DNA from: an uncultured Oscillospiraceae bacterium
GTDB lineage: Bacteria; Bacillota; Clostridia; Oscillospirales; Acutalibacteraceae
Reading direction: 5' to 3'
DNA: 64,000 bases
Assembly (NCBI GenBank): GCA_958448165.1
Contig: CAUDCW010000002.1
Location: 124,001-188,000 of the forward strand
Shown: one piece after another, positions 8,559 through 18,701 of the stretch
How positions within the stretch are numbered: the stretch's first letter is position 1
Layout of the letters: the number at the start of each line of letters is the position of its first letter
Program-made: the position numbers and the translations under genes
The notes under the pieces: model-generated
What the model saw: the letters and a program-made list of their open reading frames with translations, nothing else
Database searches by the model: none
Told to the model about the DNA's origin: nothing

Positions 8559-9512
8559 TTATGGTAATTTGTCAATCTCTCCGATAGTAGGCATAGCAGG
8601 TATCGCACCGCTTCTGCTTGTTGTAATTGCCGCTGCATTGTTGGAAAATGCAAGCATATCCTTTATTTCGTCCTCCATAAGGTCTGACGGGTTGTATTTT
8701 CCCATATGCGCCATACGGCTTAAAAATGCACCGAAGAATGTATCGCCCGCACCGTTTGTATCTGCAACCGTAACGCTTACGCCGTCAACAATTCCCGCGC
8801 AATCTTTAAAGCGATAATATGCACCCTTTGCGCCGAGAGTTACAAGCACGAGCTTAATATTATATTTGTCACATAAGTATTTTGCTCCGTCTTCAACATC
8901 GGTTTTTCCGCTGATAAGAGGTAATTCCTCATCTGATACTTTTAATATATCTACTAAATCAAGCGGTTTTTTCATCTGTTCAACTGCTTCGGCTTCACTA
9001 TTCCAAAGGCTCGCACGGTAATTCGGATCGTATGAAATTGTAGCACCAAACGATTTTGCTCGCTTGACAGCCGAGATTGTTGCTGTTCTTGTCGGCTCAG
9101 ATGTAAGGCTGACAGAACCGAAGTGCAAAATATGCGTATTTCTCATCTGAAAATCGGTTATCTCATTTTCAGATAACAATGTGTCGGCACTGTTCCTTCT
9201 GTAAAATGCAAAACTGCGTTCACCGTTTTCGCTTACCGAAACTACCGCAAGCGTTGTGTTGGCACTTTTATCGGTAATAACGCCGTCTGTACTGACATTA
9301 TATTTTTTCAGTGTGTCACACAAAAGCTTTCCGTAGGCATCATTTCCCACTTTTCCGATAAATGCAGTATTTGCGCCAAGCTTTGAAGCCGCTACTGCAA
9401 CATTGGCAGGTGCGCCGCCGGGATTTGCAGTGTATATCGGAATTCCGTTATCCGAAATACCCGTTTGTGTAAGGTCAATCAGTATTTCTCCCACAGTAGT
9501 AATATCAAACAT
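8559..9512 (-). CDS. PfkB-family fructokinase (raffinose operon)
   Basis: The 317-residue sugar kinase has the first PfkB signature region GGAPANVAVAASKLGA (residues 32-47) and the second, DTNGAGDTFFGAF (251-263), whose GAGD motif holds the catalytic Asp. It lies one base after galT and 16 bases before the GH13 gene, so it very likely phosphorylates fructose released from sucrose. A second, related kinase is encoded at 20542-21522. The sugar specificity is inferred from context. Confidence 0.9.
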   Translation of the reverse strand: MFDITTVGEILIDLTQTGISDNGIPIYTANPGGAPANVAVAASKLGANTAFIGKVGNDAYGKLLCDTLKKYNVSTDGVITDKSANTTLAVVSVSENGERSFAFYRRNSADTLLSENEITDFQMRNTHILHFGSVSLTSEPTRTATISAVKRAKSFGATISYDPNYRASLWNSEAEAVEQMKKPLDLVDILKVSDEELPLISGKTDVEDGAKYLCDKYNIKLVLVTLGAKGAYYRFKDCAGIVDGVSVTVADTNGAGDTFFGAFLSRMAHMGKYNPSDLMEDEIKDMLAFSNNAAAITTSRSGAIPAMPTIGEIDKLP

Positions 9513-9513
9513 T

Positions 9514-11004
9514 TCAAAGCACCTCTGTAAACCTTATAAAATCAGAAATTCCCTTTTCGGTTCTCTTGAATACTCCGGCATCACAAAGCACCTGTTCAAA
9601 TACTTTTCCGACCTCAAGGTGAAGTATATCTTCTGCATTAGCTTCTGAAAATTCAGGATAACGCTCTAAAACATCCCTTGCCCACTGTGCGTGTGAGGCG
9701 GTTTCAGGTTTTTCATCAAGGTTCTCATTGTTAAGCATTGCATTTTTCAGTACATCTAATTCAACTGCAAGCCTTGCAGGAAGAACGGCAAGTCCCATTA
9801 CCTCAATAAGGCCTATATTCTCTTTTTTTATATGATGTAGTGATTGATTCGGGTGGAAAACTCCAAGCGGACGCTCCTCGGAAGTAATATTATTGCGAAG
9901 AACAAGGTCACACTCGTAGCTGTCGCCGTTCATTCTCGCAATCGGTGTTACCGTGTTGTGCGGCACTCCGTCGGTTTCTGCAAATATTCCTGCATTAGGG
10001 TCACTGTAGCCTCTCCACTTTTCAAGCACATAACTACAAGCCTTGGAAAGTGCAATTCTGTTTTTGCTTTTCAGTCTAATTACGGACATAGGCCATTTTA
10101 CAATGCCTGCCGTTACTTCAGGGAAATCCGACAAGGAGAACTCCTTTTCTATCTCCGCTTTAGCCATTGCGAATGTGTAATTTCCACCCTGAAAATGCTC
10201 GTGGCTTAAAATTGAACCTCCGACAATCGGCAAATCTGCATTTGATCCGACAAAGTAATGAGGAAATTTATCTATAAAATCAAACAGCTTTTCAAATACG
10301 GCTGAATCTATCTTCATCGGAATATGCTTTTCATTGAACACAATACAATGCTCGTTGTAATAGCCGTAAGGAGAATATTGAAGCTGCCAGCTTTCACCGC
10401 AGATATCCATAGGAATCGGACGGAGATTTTGTCTTGCAGGGTGATTTTTGTTGCCTGCAAAGCCTGCGTTTTCGGGGCAAAGCTGACATTTCGGATATGC
10501 TGTTGCCTTTGCTGCTCTTGCCGCCGCAATATCACGGGGATCTTTTTCCGGCTTTGAACGGTTTATGGTAATATCGAGTGTGCCGTATTCCGACTCATAC
10601 TGCCAGCGAATATCCTTTGCTATTCTTCCTGCTCTTACATAATTAAGCTTTTGGCTTATATCATAATACCAGACGGTAGCCTTTTCAGGCGACTGCGAGC
10701 AGAGCTGATTGAACTTGCCGATGATCTCTCTGGGAAAAGGCGTAACAATTCCCATAAGCTTTGTGTCAAACAAATCACGTGATGCAGTTGTGTCATCAAT
10801 TATTTTGTTTTCGCAAGCATAATCTGTAAGCCTGTCCAGAATATCATCGATTACAAAGTTATTTTCCATAACTTCCGGTTCTTCCCAGTCATAAACGCAG
10901 AGTGCGTCCATAAGCTGATTTCTTATTACATATTCATCTTCTTTTTCAATCAGTCCGCTTTTTATTGAATAATTTATCAGCTTCTGAATTTCATTACAAA
11001 TCAT
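9514..11004 (-). CDS. galT: Galactose-1-phosphate uridylyltransferase, class II
   Basis: About 496 residues, the size of the Firmicutes class II GalT family rather than the shorter Gram-negative type. The family regions PHNTVTPIARMNGDSYECDL and GGSILSHEHFQGGNYTF (a His-rich active-site region) are clear. The enzyme exchanges UMP between UDP-glucose and galactose-1-phosphate. ATG at 11004 is preferred because AAGGGTGG lies just upstream; a GTG at 11013 would add three residues. It lies 11 bases after galK and one base before the fructokinase, so translation is probably coupled. Confidence 0.95.
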   Translation of the reverse strand: MICNEIQKLINYSIKSGLIEKEDEYVIRNQLMDALCVYDWEEPEVMENNFVIDDILDRLTDYACENKIIDDTTASRDLFDTKLMGIVTPFPREIIGKFNQLCSQSPEKATVWYYDISQKLNYVRAGRIAKDIRWQYESEYGTLDITINRSKPEKDPRDIAAARAAKATAYPKCQLCPENAGFAGNKNHPARQNLRPIPMDICGESWQLQYSPYGYYNEHCIVFNEKHIPMKIDSAVFEKLFDFIDKFPHYFVGSNADLPIVGGSILSHEHFQGGNYTFAMAKAEIEKEFSLSDFPEVTAGIVKWPMSVIRLKSKNRIALSKACSYVLEKWRGYSDPNAGIFAETDGVPHNTVTPIARMNGDSYECDLVLRNNITSEERPLGVFHPNQSLHHIKKENIGLIEVMGLAVLPARLAVELDVLKNAMLNNENLDEKPETASHAQWARDVLERYPEFSEANAEDILHLEVGKVFEQVLCDAGVFKRTEKGISDFIRFTEVL

Positions 11005-11015
11005 AAATACCACCC

Positions 11016-12302
11016 TTATGCAGTAATTTCAATTCCGCCAACAGGTCTTATGCGAAGAACATAACAGCTGCCCTCGCCGAAGATCCTGTTCATTTCATCG
11101 GAATATTCCTTGACTTTGTGAGCAGGAACAAACGCCTGAATCGTTCCTGCAAAGCCTCCTCCGTGAACTCTTACTGCACCGCTATCCTGTAAAATTCGTT
11201 TACTCATCATTATTGCAAGCGGTATTCCCTGTTCAGTCGGCTTTTTGCAGGAATACAGATTTTGCAAAAGGCTCGCAGACGACTCACCCGACTGACGAAC
11301 AAGCTCAAAAAATCTGTCAGTATCACCGTTTTCAAGTGCCTGTGCCTCTTGTTCAGCTCTTGTGTTTTCACCGAAAAAGTGTGCGGCTCTCATAATTTCA
11401 CGGTCTGTGCAGGTGTTTCGGAGTTTAGGAACAGCCTCATAGAAACTTTCCTCATCAACCTCACGCAAAACATTCTTTCCGAAATAAGCTGCAACCTTTT
11501 TCATTTCAGACGGTACGGCGACATAATCCTCGGTTAAATCAGAATGACTGCCCTTTGTATCGGTTATGCAAATACTGTAACCTGCCTTTTCAAAATCAAA
11601 GCTGTGTTTTTCGATAATCGGCTCTGATGTATCAAGAAAGTCGATATAAACAAATCCTCCGACCGAGCTTACCATCTGGTCCATAAGACCGCTGCCCTTG
11701 CCGAAATATTTGTTCTCTGCATACTGTCCGATTTTTGCAATCTCAACACTGCCTGCATTGCCGCCGTTATAGTGCAAATCAATAATTGTACCTATGAGCG
11801 TTTCAAACGCTGCTGACGATGAAAGTCCGCTTCCGCTCAACACATCTGAAGTCGTGTAGGCATCAAAGCCGCCAACAGCAACGCCCTTATCATTAAAATA
11901 TGACGCTATACCCCTGATGATTGCGGCTGACCTTCCCATTTCTTCGGTATGAACACTGAGGTCGGATAAATCTATTAAGTCCTTCTCATAACCCTTTGAT
12001 TTCAGTCTTATTACTCCGTCATTATGAAATGACACTACCGCAATAACATCAAGATTCACTGCTGCCGCCAATACGCATCCGTGCTGATGGTCTGTGTGAT
12101 TTCCTCCGATCTCCGTTCTGCCCGGAGCAGAATAGATTTTTATATCTTCTCGCTCCGGATAAAGCTCTTTAAAGCTTTTTACCGCTTCTGTATAACGCTT
12201 TTTCTGTTTCTCAATTTCAAGCTGTGACTCACCGTATAATTTTTTCAGTAAGCTGTCAAATTCACCGCTGTTTAGTCTATCAATAAAAGCTTGTGGTTTC
12301 AT
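11016..12302 (-). CDS. galK: Galactokinase
   Basis: The 428-residue GHMP kinase has the galactokinase signature APGRTEIGGNHTDHQHG at residues 59-75, the ATP-binding SGSGLSSSAAFE near 157-168, and the C-terminal VRVHGGGFAGTIQAF. It phosphorylates galactose released by the alpha-galactosidase encoded immediately upstream, and the product goes to GalT. It is slightly longer than the E. coli enzyme (382), as in many Clostridia. Confidence 0.95.
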   Translation of the reverse strand: MKPQAFIDRLNSGEFDSLLKKLYGESQLEIEKQKKRYTEAVKSFKELYPEREDIKIYSAPGRTEIGGNHTDHQHGCVLAAAVNLDVIAVVSFHNDGVIRLKSKGYEKDLIDLSDLSVHTEEMGRSAAIIRGIASYFNDKGVAVGGFDAYTTSDVLSGSGLSSSAAFETLIGTIIDLHYNGGNAGSVEIAKIGQYAENKYFGKGSGLMDQMVSSVGGFVYIDFLDTSEPIIEKHSFDFEKAGYSICITDTKGSHSDLTEDYVAVPSEMKKVAAYFGKNVLREVDEESFYEAVPKLRNTCTDREIMRAAHFFGENTRAEQEAQALENGDTDRFFELVRQSGESSASLLQNLYSCKKPTEQGIPLAIMMSKRILQDSGAVRVHGGGFAGTIQAFVPAHKVKEYSDEMNRIFGEGSCYVLRIRPVGGIEITA

Positions 12303-12325
12303 ATTGTATTCTCCGTTCCGTATAA

Positions 12326-14512
12326 TTATACTTCTTTGAGATGCAGTTCAATCGGAAAGAAATCTCCCCAAGGCTTCGGAAGAAGGATACCGCCTTCCAT
12401 TAATGCCTTTCCTGTATAAATTGTGTTATCACCGTCAACAACATATTTCTTATCAGGAATCAATCCACGAAGCTTTACGGAATATCTTGTCATATTAGGC
12501 TCTGTACGGAATATCATTCCGTGAACAAGCACCTCACCGGAATTTTCAGACACAAACGACCAGATTGCAAATTTATCCGTCATAGGGTTGCTGAGTCTGT
12601 AGTATCTGCCGTTATGAATTAACGGGCCGTATTTTTTAAAGCGTTTATTCTGCTCGATAACCGCATTTTTTTCTTCTTCCGAAAGCGTGTTTAAGTCAAG
12701 CTCATAGCCAAAGCTGCCGCTCATAGCCGTAACTGCTCTTGTTTCAAAAGGAGTAATTCTGCCTGTCTGATGGTTTGGTACAATTGAAACGTGAGAACCG
12801 ATTGTTGATATGGGATAGAAAAATGATGTTCCGTACTGAATCTTCGTCCTCTCGTATGCATCGGTATCATCACTGCACCAAATCTGAGGGCAATAGTAAA
12901 GTATGCCTGCATCAAAACGACCTCCGCCGCCGCTGCAGCCCTCAAAGAGAATGTGCGGAAATTCAGTTGTAAGCCTGTCCAAAAGCTCATACAATCCCAG
13001 AACATATCTGTGCTGCATTTCTCCCATATTTTCAGCAGGAAGCTCTGCACTGTACCAATCGCAGATACTGCGGTTCATATCCCACTTCACATACGAAATA
13101 TCGGCACTGCTCAATACATCGCTGATAACCCTGAATAAATAGTCACGAACATCCTGACGGGTCATATCAAGAACAAGCTGATAACGGCCTCTTGTCGGCT
13201 TTCTGTTTGGAATCTGAATCGCCCATTCAGGGTGAGCTTTGTAAAGCTCGCTGTCCTCTGACACCATTTCAGGCTCAAACCATATACCAAATTTCATACC
13301 AAAGGACTTGACCTTTTCAACCAGAGTGCTCAAGCCGCCTTTTAGTTTTCCTTCATTTACAAACCAGTCGCCAAGCCCCGAGGTATCGCTGTCCCTTTTT
13401 CCAAACCAGCCGTCATCCATTACAAACATATCAACACCGAGCCTTGACGCTTCCTTTGCAATGTTCTCCAAGCGTTTCTCATTGAAATCAAAGTAGGTTG
13501 CTTCCCAGTTGTTAATAAGCACAGGACGCTCGGACAGCTTATATTCACCTGTGCAAATGTTGTTTCTTATTACATTATGAAAGTTATGTGAAAGCGTTTC
13601 CATACCGCTGTCGCTATAAGACAATATAACCTCGGGTGTACTAAACTGCTCATTCGGCTTTAACTCCCAGCTGAAGCACTCGCTGTTTATGCCCATAAGC
13701 ATACGCACCTGATTAAGCTGAGTAAGCTCAATTTTTGTCTGAAAAGAACCGCTGTAAACAAGCAACGCACCTATACACTCTCCGCTTGTTTCCGTACAAT
13801 CGTTACTGCATAGCAGAACAGAAGGGTTTTGCTGGTGGCTTGAGGTTCCTCTGTTGCTTGAGCTTTCCTGAACACCGTGAAACAGCTTTCTGCGTTCAAC
13901 CATTCTCTCCATTGTGTGGCGGCCGTGAAAATGCACCCAATCCCAATCGCCGTGAGGAATATCCAGACACAAGCTGAACGCCTTTGTAATTTTACACGGA
14001 GCGTCACCCATATTGCAGAAAACTGCACTTCTGGTAATTATGTCCTTCTTCTCAAGTACGCCGTACTTTAGAATGACACGAATATCCGACGAAGTATCCT
14101 TGAGATATATTTCGAGTGTTTCAGCTTCATCTTCATCAGCGTAAACCGCCGGCAACCCTGAAATTGCATACTTTCCCTTTTTGATTTCGTAACCGTCAAA
14201 ACGCAAATCAAGGGCGTCACTACCGTTCGGGTGAGTGATTGCCGCCGCTGAAATTCTGTAATCTCCTATTCCTTTGCAGGAGTATTCAAGGGGCATTGTA
14301 TCAAGAGAATATTCTCTTTTGCTTTCTGCCTCATAAATATTACCCGAGAAACCGACATCGGGATAGTCAAGCAAATATTCCATATCGCACTCGGTGCGTG
14401 AACCGTACCAGATATGCTTAAGCACTCCGTATTCGTCTGCCTTTATCTGGTACATAGAACGAAGTGTTTCCAAATAAAAATTCCTGCCCTGTTCTATAAC
14501 TCTGATAGCCAT
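12326..14512 (-). CDS. GH36 alpha-galactosidase
   Basis: The 728-residue cytoplasmic enzyme has the normal length and layout of GH36: an N-terminal beta-sandwich followed by a TIM barrel. NNWEATYFDFN (334-344) and VMDDGWFG (364-371) line the sugar pocket. KWDMNR gives nucleophile D478 and CSDDTDA gives acid/base D548, with FEGCSGGGGRFD between them. It removes terminal alpha-1,6-galactose from raffinose, stachyose or melibiose. It is followed by galK and preceded by the ABC importer. Confidence 0.95.
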   Translation of the reverse strand: MAIRVIEQGRNFYLETLRSMYQIKADEYGVLKHIWYGSRTECDMEYLLDYPDVGFSGNIYEAESKREYSLDTMPLEYSCKGIGDYRISAAAITHPNGSDALDLRFDGYEIKKGKYAISGLPAVYADEDEAETLEIYLKDTSSDIRVILKYGVLEKKDIITRSAVFCNMGDAPCKITKAFSLCLDIPHGDWDWVHFHGRHTMERMVERRKLFHGVQESSSNRGTSSHQQNPSVLLCSNDCTETSGECIGALLVYSGSFQTKIELTQLNQVRMLMGINSECFSWELKPNEQFSTPEVILSYSDSGMETLSHNFHNVIRNNICTGEYKLSERPVLINNWEATYFDFNEKRLENIAKEASRLGVDMFVMDDGWFGKRDSDTSGLGDWFVNEGKLKGGLSTLVEKVKSFGMKFGIWFEPEMVSEDSELYKAHPEWAIQIPNRKPTRGRYQLVLDMTRQDVRDYLFRVISDVLSSADISYVKWDMNRSICDWYSAELPAENMGEMQHRYVLGLYELLDRLTTEFPHILFEGCSGGGGRFDAGILYYCPQIWCSDDTDAYERTKIQYGTSFFYPISTIGSHVSIVPNHQTGRITPFETRAVTAMSGSFGYELDLNTLSEEEKNAVIEQNKRFKKYGPLIHNGRYYRLSNPMTDKFAIWSFVSENSGEVLVHGMIFRTEPNMTRYSVKLRGLIPDKKYVVDGDNTIYTGKALMEGGILLPKPWGDFFPIELHLKEV

Positions 14513-14584
14513 AATATTTTCTCCTTATTGTTTCATATTAGTTCAATGGGAGAAGCTTATAAAAAACTTCTCCCTTTTGGCAAA

Positions 14585-15433
14585 CTAACCCTTTACTGCA
14601 CCGTTCGCAACTCCGCCGATAATCTGCTTCTGGCAGATTACATAGAAAATAAGAATAGGAATTAACGAGAGCAGATATGAAGCAAATGCAAGATTATAAT
14701 TTGTTCCGAACTGCGTCTGGAAATTAAGCTGTGCAAGCGGAAGCGTTGTATTCTGCGACCCTGACATAATAACGAGAGGAGTCATTACATCGTTCCATGT
14801 ACCCAATGCCGTAAGCACTGCAACGGTAGCGTGCATAGGCTTCATCATCGGGAAAATAACCGTCCAATATGTTTTCCAGGTAGAAGCACCGTCAATTTCG
14901 GCAGCCTCTTCCATAGCAAGCGGAATATTTTTTAGGTAGCCGCTGTATAGCATAACATTCATAGGCATATAGAAAACAAGATATAGGAGAATTACACCGA
15001 TAGGATTTGCAAGTCCGATTTGTGCAGTTTCCTTGACAAGCGGCATCATAAGGATTGCAAACGGAACAAACATACCGCTTACTATGTAGAAATAAACTAA
15101 CCTGTAGCCCTTTTTTCTTCTCATATTTCTGCCGATAACATAACCGGCTATTGAGTGAATAAGAACCGATAATACTATTGTAATAACTGTAATAAAAAGG
15201 CTGTTTGCAAGTGCGCTCCAGAAGTTTGTCACCCTCATTGCCTCTGCAAAGTTATCAAGGCTCCAGCTGCTCGGCGGAGCTAATGCACCGGCAACATCAT
15301 TTGTCATTTCTGTCGGATTTTTAAAAGCGATAATCACCGTCATATAAAGAGGAAAGAGAACCGTCAGGCATCCTAAAATAAGCACAAAGGTCAGAAACCA
15401 ATTTGTACCATTCTTTCTTTTTAGTCTCCTCAT
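14585..15433 (-). CDS. Sugar ABC transporter permease, MsmG/MalG type
   Basis: The 282-residue inner-membrane protein has about six hydrophobic segments and the EAA loop EEAAEIDGASTWKTYWTVIF that docks on the ATPase. Its start overlaps the stop of the MsmF-type permease by four bases (ATGA). It is the second membrane subunit of the raffinose-family importer (CUT1). Confidence 0.9.
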   Translation of the reverse strand: MRRLKRKNGTNWFLTFVLILGCLTVLFPLYMTVIIAFKNPTEMTNDVAGALAPPSSWSLDNFAEAMRVTNFWSALANSLFITVITIVLSVLIHSIAGYVIGRNMRRKKGYRLVYFYIVSGMFVPFAILMMPLVKETAQIGLANPIGVILLYLVFYMPMNVMLYSGYLKNIPLAMEEAAEIDGASTWKTYWTVIFPMMKPMHATVAVLTALGTWNDVMTPLVIMSGSQNTTLPLAQLNFQTQFGTNYNLAFASYLLSLIPILIFYVICQKQIIGGVANGAVKG

Positions 15434-16311
15434 AGCTGTTCCTCCTTTTTATTTGTCATCTTCATCTGAATAACAGAAATTGTAACAATAAGAATAAAGA
15501 ATATCACCGCATTGGCACTCTGGAAGCCGAACTGCCCGCCATCCATACCATTCCTGTAAATCAAGTATGAAATTGATTCTGTACTCTGAGCCGGTCCGCC
15601 CTTTGTCAATGCCATAATCTGGTCAAATACCATAAGCATATTCTTTGTACTTAAAACAAGGTTGATTGATATAAAAGGCATAAGCAGCGGAAGTGTTATT
15701 TTTCTGAAGGTACAAAGCTTACTTGCACCGTCAATATCGGCAGCCTCATATACATCGCCGGGGATAGTCTGCAAGCCGGAAATATAGATAATGGTATTCA
15801 TAGCAACTGCCTGCCATACGCCAACTATCAATACGCCTATCCACGCATAACGCTCGTCTGCAAGAATACTGTTCTGAATCCATTCAATATTGAAGGTTGC
15901 GCCGACAGCCGGAATAATGTATGTAAAGATAAAGCTGAAAATGTAACCTACAATCAAGCCTCCGAGGATATTCGGAACAAAATAAATTCCTCTGAGCGCA
16001 CTCTTGAAACGAATCCTGCTGTTCAGCGCAAGAGCCATAAGCAAGCTGATAACATTGACAAGAATTGTTCCGACAATAGCATACTTGAAGGTGAATAAGT
16101 ATGAATTCCATACTCTTGAATCTGTAAACAAATCTAAATAGTTTCTGAACCCTACAAAGTCCCAGCTGCCGTAGCCTCTGTAATTTGTAAAGCTGTAAAA
16201 TGCGCCGATGATAAGCGGCAGAGTATTGAACGCAAAGAACAGAATAACTATTGGGATAAGCATTCCCAGATAAGTTCTGCTTTTATTTGACAATCGTCTT
16301 CCGGATTTCAT
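15430..16311 (-). CDS. Sugar ABC transporter permease, MsmF/MalF type
   Basis: The 293-residue protein has six predicted membrane segments and an EAA loop, YEAADIDGASKLCTFRKITL. Four-base overlaps at both ends tie it to the binding protein upstream and the partner permease downstream. It forms a heterodimeric channel with the product of 14585-15433. Confidence 0.9.
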   Translation of the reverse strand: MKSGRRLSNKSRTYLGMLIPIVILFFAFNTLPLIIGAFYSFTNYRGYGSWDFVGFRNYLDLFTDSRVWNSYLFTFKYAIVGTILVNVISLLMALALNSRIRFKSALRGIYFVPNILGGLIVGYIFSFIFTYIIPAVGATFNIEWIQNSILADERYAWIGVLIVGVWQAVAMNTIIYISGLQTIPGDVYEAADIDGASKLCTFRKITLPLLMPFISINLVLSTKNMLMVFDQIMALTKGGPAQSTESISYLIYRNGMDGGQFGFQSANAVIFFILIVTISVIQMKMTNKKEEQL

Positions 16312-17594
16312 TTTTTAGCCTCCTTTTCATAGTCCTGAACCTTTTGGATAAGGTCACGGTTGTAACGCACCCATTCAGTGTCAAAACGAGTTAAGAATTT
16401 CTCAGTAGCATTCTCACTTTTATCCATAAGGTATGTCTGAATCATTGCGTCAACGCTCATTTCACTCGGATAATGGTGATCCTGATAGTCAGCCATTCTG
16501 CCCTCCGCAATATAACTGCTCATTCCGTCAAGCATTGAGGGCAGCTTAAAATCTCCGTTCTTGCAAGGGATTGAATTTTGCTCATCAAGATAAATCTGTA
16601 TTGTTTCATCCTCATACAGATAACGAAGCACCTCATACACAGCTTCTTTATTCTTGCTGTTCTTCATAACACAGAATTGAAGGTCAACACCGGAGTTAAG
16701 CACATTATCTTTCTCATCGTCATTTGCAGGGAATACAAATGAATCAATATTCATATCGGGATTAACCGATTTAATCTGCGGTACAGCATAGCTGCCGATA
16801 GGGAACATTGCTGCCTGTCCTCTTGCAAAGGCTGTGCAAGCATCGTTATATCCGTAAGCGTACGGATTCGGTTCGCAGTAGTCAAGCAGCTTTTTAATCT
16901 TTTCAGCCGTTTCCTGATATTCCTTTGAAAAAGTGGTTTTTCCTGCATTCACCTGAGCGCAGGTATCAGATGGTGAAAGACCGACAGCAAGAGCGTTCCA
17001 TGGTGCAAGACAGGTCCATGTGTCCTTGTAGCCTAAATACAACGGCTGCATTCCCGAAGCCTTGATTGTTTCGCAAAGCTCAGTAAACTCAGTCCATGTC
17101 TGCGGTATTTTCCAAGCGTTTTCCTCAAACATATCCTTGTTGTAAAGGATACCTGCCGCATTTGCAACATAAGGCAATGCGTACACACCGTCTTTCGGAA
17201 TAAACTCAAGCTCATCCTCAATGTCCATATATGCCTGCTTAATATCGGATACGCCCTCAAAATCAGATATATTCATAAACATATCGGCGTCAAGAAAATT
17301 TGAATAGTTAATATCTCCGCCTATTCCGACAATGTCGGGATAATCCTCACGAATAAAGCGTGTTTTTAAAATAGTCATTGCTTCATTCGGAGATTGAACT
17401 GTGAGGTGGATATTGTCGTGAGTTTTATTGAAGCCTTCCTCAATTTTCTCAAACGCAGCAACCGCCTCCGGCTTATACTGTACAAGCTCAACTTCGATTT
17501 TATCTGTACCCTCTGAATTACAACCGCTCAACATCAACGAGGACAGCATAGCAACTATCAAAAATGAACTCAACAGTTTTTTTGTCTTTCTCAT
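16308..17594 (-). CDS. Sugar-binding lipoprotein of the raffinose ABC importer
   Basis: The 428-residue solute-binding protein starts with a lipoprotein signal peptide; the lipobox LSGC puts the lipidated cysteine at residue 25. The rest fits the extracellular family 1 binding proteins (MsmE/RafE type). The start follows AAAGGAGG. It is the first gene of the operon, behind a promoter at 17643-17671. No ATPase gene is present in this operon. Confidence 0.9.
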   Translation of the reverse strand: MRKTKKLLSSFLIVAMLSSLMLSGCNSEGTDKIEVELVQYKPEAVAAFEKIEEGFNKTHDNIHLTVQSPNEAMTILKTRFIREDYPDIVGIGGDINYSNFLDADMFMNISDFEGVSDIKQAYMDIEDELEFIPKDGVYALPYVANAAGILYNKDMFEENAWKIPQTWTEFTELCETIKASGMQPLYLGYKDTWTCLAPWNALAVGLSPSDTCAQVNAGKTTFSKEYQETAEKIKKLLDYCEPNPYAYGYNDACTAFARGQAAMFPIGSYAVPQIKSVNPDMNIDSFVFPANDDEKDNVLNSGVDLQFCVMKNSKNKEAVYEVLRYLYEDETIQIYLDEQNSIPCKNGDFKLPSMLDGMSSYIAEGRMADYQDHHYPSEMSVDAMIQTYLMDKSENATEKFLTRFDTEWVRYNRDLIQKVQDYEKEAKK

Positions 17595-17642
17595 AGCATT
17601 TCCTCCTTTATTGTGTAAGATTTCCCTGCTTCTTTTGTATAA

Positions 17643-17671
17643 ATTATACTAATTAAACAACCCAAGGTAAA
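17643..17671 (-). promoter_or_regulatory. Promoter of the raffinose operon
   Basis: On the minus strand TTTACC (17666-17671) and TATAAT (17643-17648) are 17 bases apart. A perfect 12-bp palindrome ACATAATTATGT at 17684-17695 lies just upstream of the -35 box and is a candidate regulator site. The weak -35 box suits an activated promoter. Confidence 0.6.
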
Positions 17672-17726
17672 TATCAAATTGTCACATAATTATGTAAATT
17701 ATCTGCAAAAATGTCCGTTTAATTAA

Positions 17727-17755
17727 TTGAAATGTTGCATTTTGGCATATAATAT
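17727..17755 (+). promoter_or_regulatory. Promoter of the araC-type regulator
   Basis: TTGAAA at 17727-17732 and TAATAT at 17750-17755 with a 17-base spacer lead into the regulator, whose ATG at 17799 follows GGAGG. Confidence 0.65.
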
Positions 17756-17798
17756 GGTATATTTATCATAAATTAGTTGATGGAGGTTAATAATTCAT

Positions 17799-18653
17799 AT
17801 GCAACATTTTGAGTTCAAGGTGTTCCCGCAAAACAATTATATGGATCTCAGCTTGATTCAATTCGGCAGAGAAAACTGCAGCAAAAGCTATTCCTTTGGT
17901 CCTGCTGCAAGAAACCACTATCTTTTTCACTTCGTAATATCAGGCAAGGGCACTCTGTATGCCAATAATTCATCAGGCACAACCGATGTCTATAAAATCA
18001 ACGCCAACGAAGGCTTTATGCTTTTTCCGGGTCAGGTATCTACATATATAGCCGATAACGACGATCCTTGGGAATATATCTGGCTTGAATTTGATGGATT
18101 TCAGGCAAAAGCTGCTGTCAATGCAACCGGATTATCGCAAGACAAGCCTATATACCATCCGTTATCAATTGAGTTGCGTGAACTCGCATTGGACGAAATG
18201 ATTTACATTATTGATCACAAGGAAGCTGCTCCGCTGCATCTTATCGGGCATCTTTATTTGTTTCTTGATTACTTTACCCGCTCCGTAGCTACAAGCAAAT
18301 CGCAAAACAAAAGAAAGAATAATTCGAGTCATTATTATATCAGTGAAGCAATCAAATTTATTGAGCTGAATTATCAAAAAGATATTACTGTTGAAGACAT
18401 TGCTGAAAACTGCGGACTGAACAGAAACTATTTTGGAAAGAAGTTTAAAGAAGAATTTGGAAAAACACCGCAGGAATTTCTCATGCGCTACCGAATGAGA
18501 AAAGCAACCGAGCTTTTGGAACACTCCCAGCTCTCAATCGGAGAAATAAGCTGTGCTGTGGGATATAACGACCAGCTCCACTTCTCCAGAGCTTTTAAAA
18601 ACACATACGGAATTTCACCCCGTCAATGGCGTGAAAAACAAAGATCTGATTAA
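17799..18653 (+). CDS. AraC-family transcriptional regulator
   Basis: The 284-residue protein has an N-terminal cupin-type ligand-binding domain (about residues 20-110, including NEGFMLFPGQVSTYIA) and a C-terminal double helix-turn-helix (about 185-282, with VEDIAENCGLNRNYFGKKFK and the closing ISPRQWREK). It is divergent from the raffinose operon and shares a 204-base intergenic region with it, so it most likely activates that operon in response to an alpha-galactoside. Similar regulators (MsmR, RafR) control such operons. Confidence 0.9.
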   Translation: MQHFEFKVFPQNNYMDLSLIQFGRENCSKSYSFGPAARNHYLFHFVISGKGTLYANNSSGTTDVYKINANEGFMLFPGQVSTYIADNDDPWEYIWLEFDGFQAKAAVNATGLSQDKPIYHPLSIELRELALDEMIYIIDHKEAAPLHLIGHLYLFLDYFTRSVATSKSQNKRKNNSSHYYISEAIKFIELNYQKDITVEDIAENCGLNRNYFGKKFKEEFGKTPQEFLMRYRMRKATELLEHSQLSIGEISCAVGYNDQLHFSRAFKNTYGISPRQWREKQRSD

Positions 18654-18701
18654 TGAAATAAAGCATAGTTCAGACACCGCTGAACATAAAATCTGAGAAT
18701 C

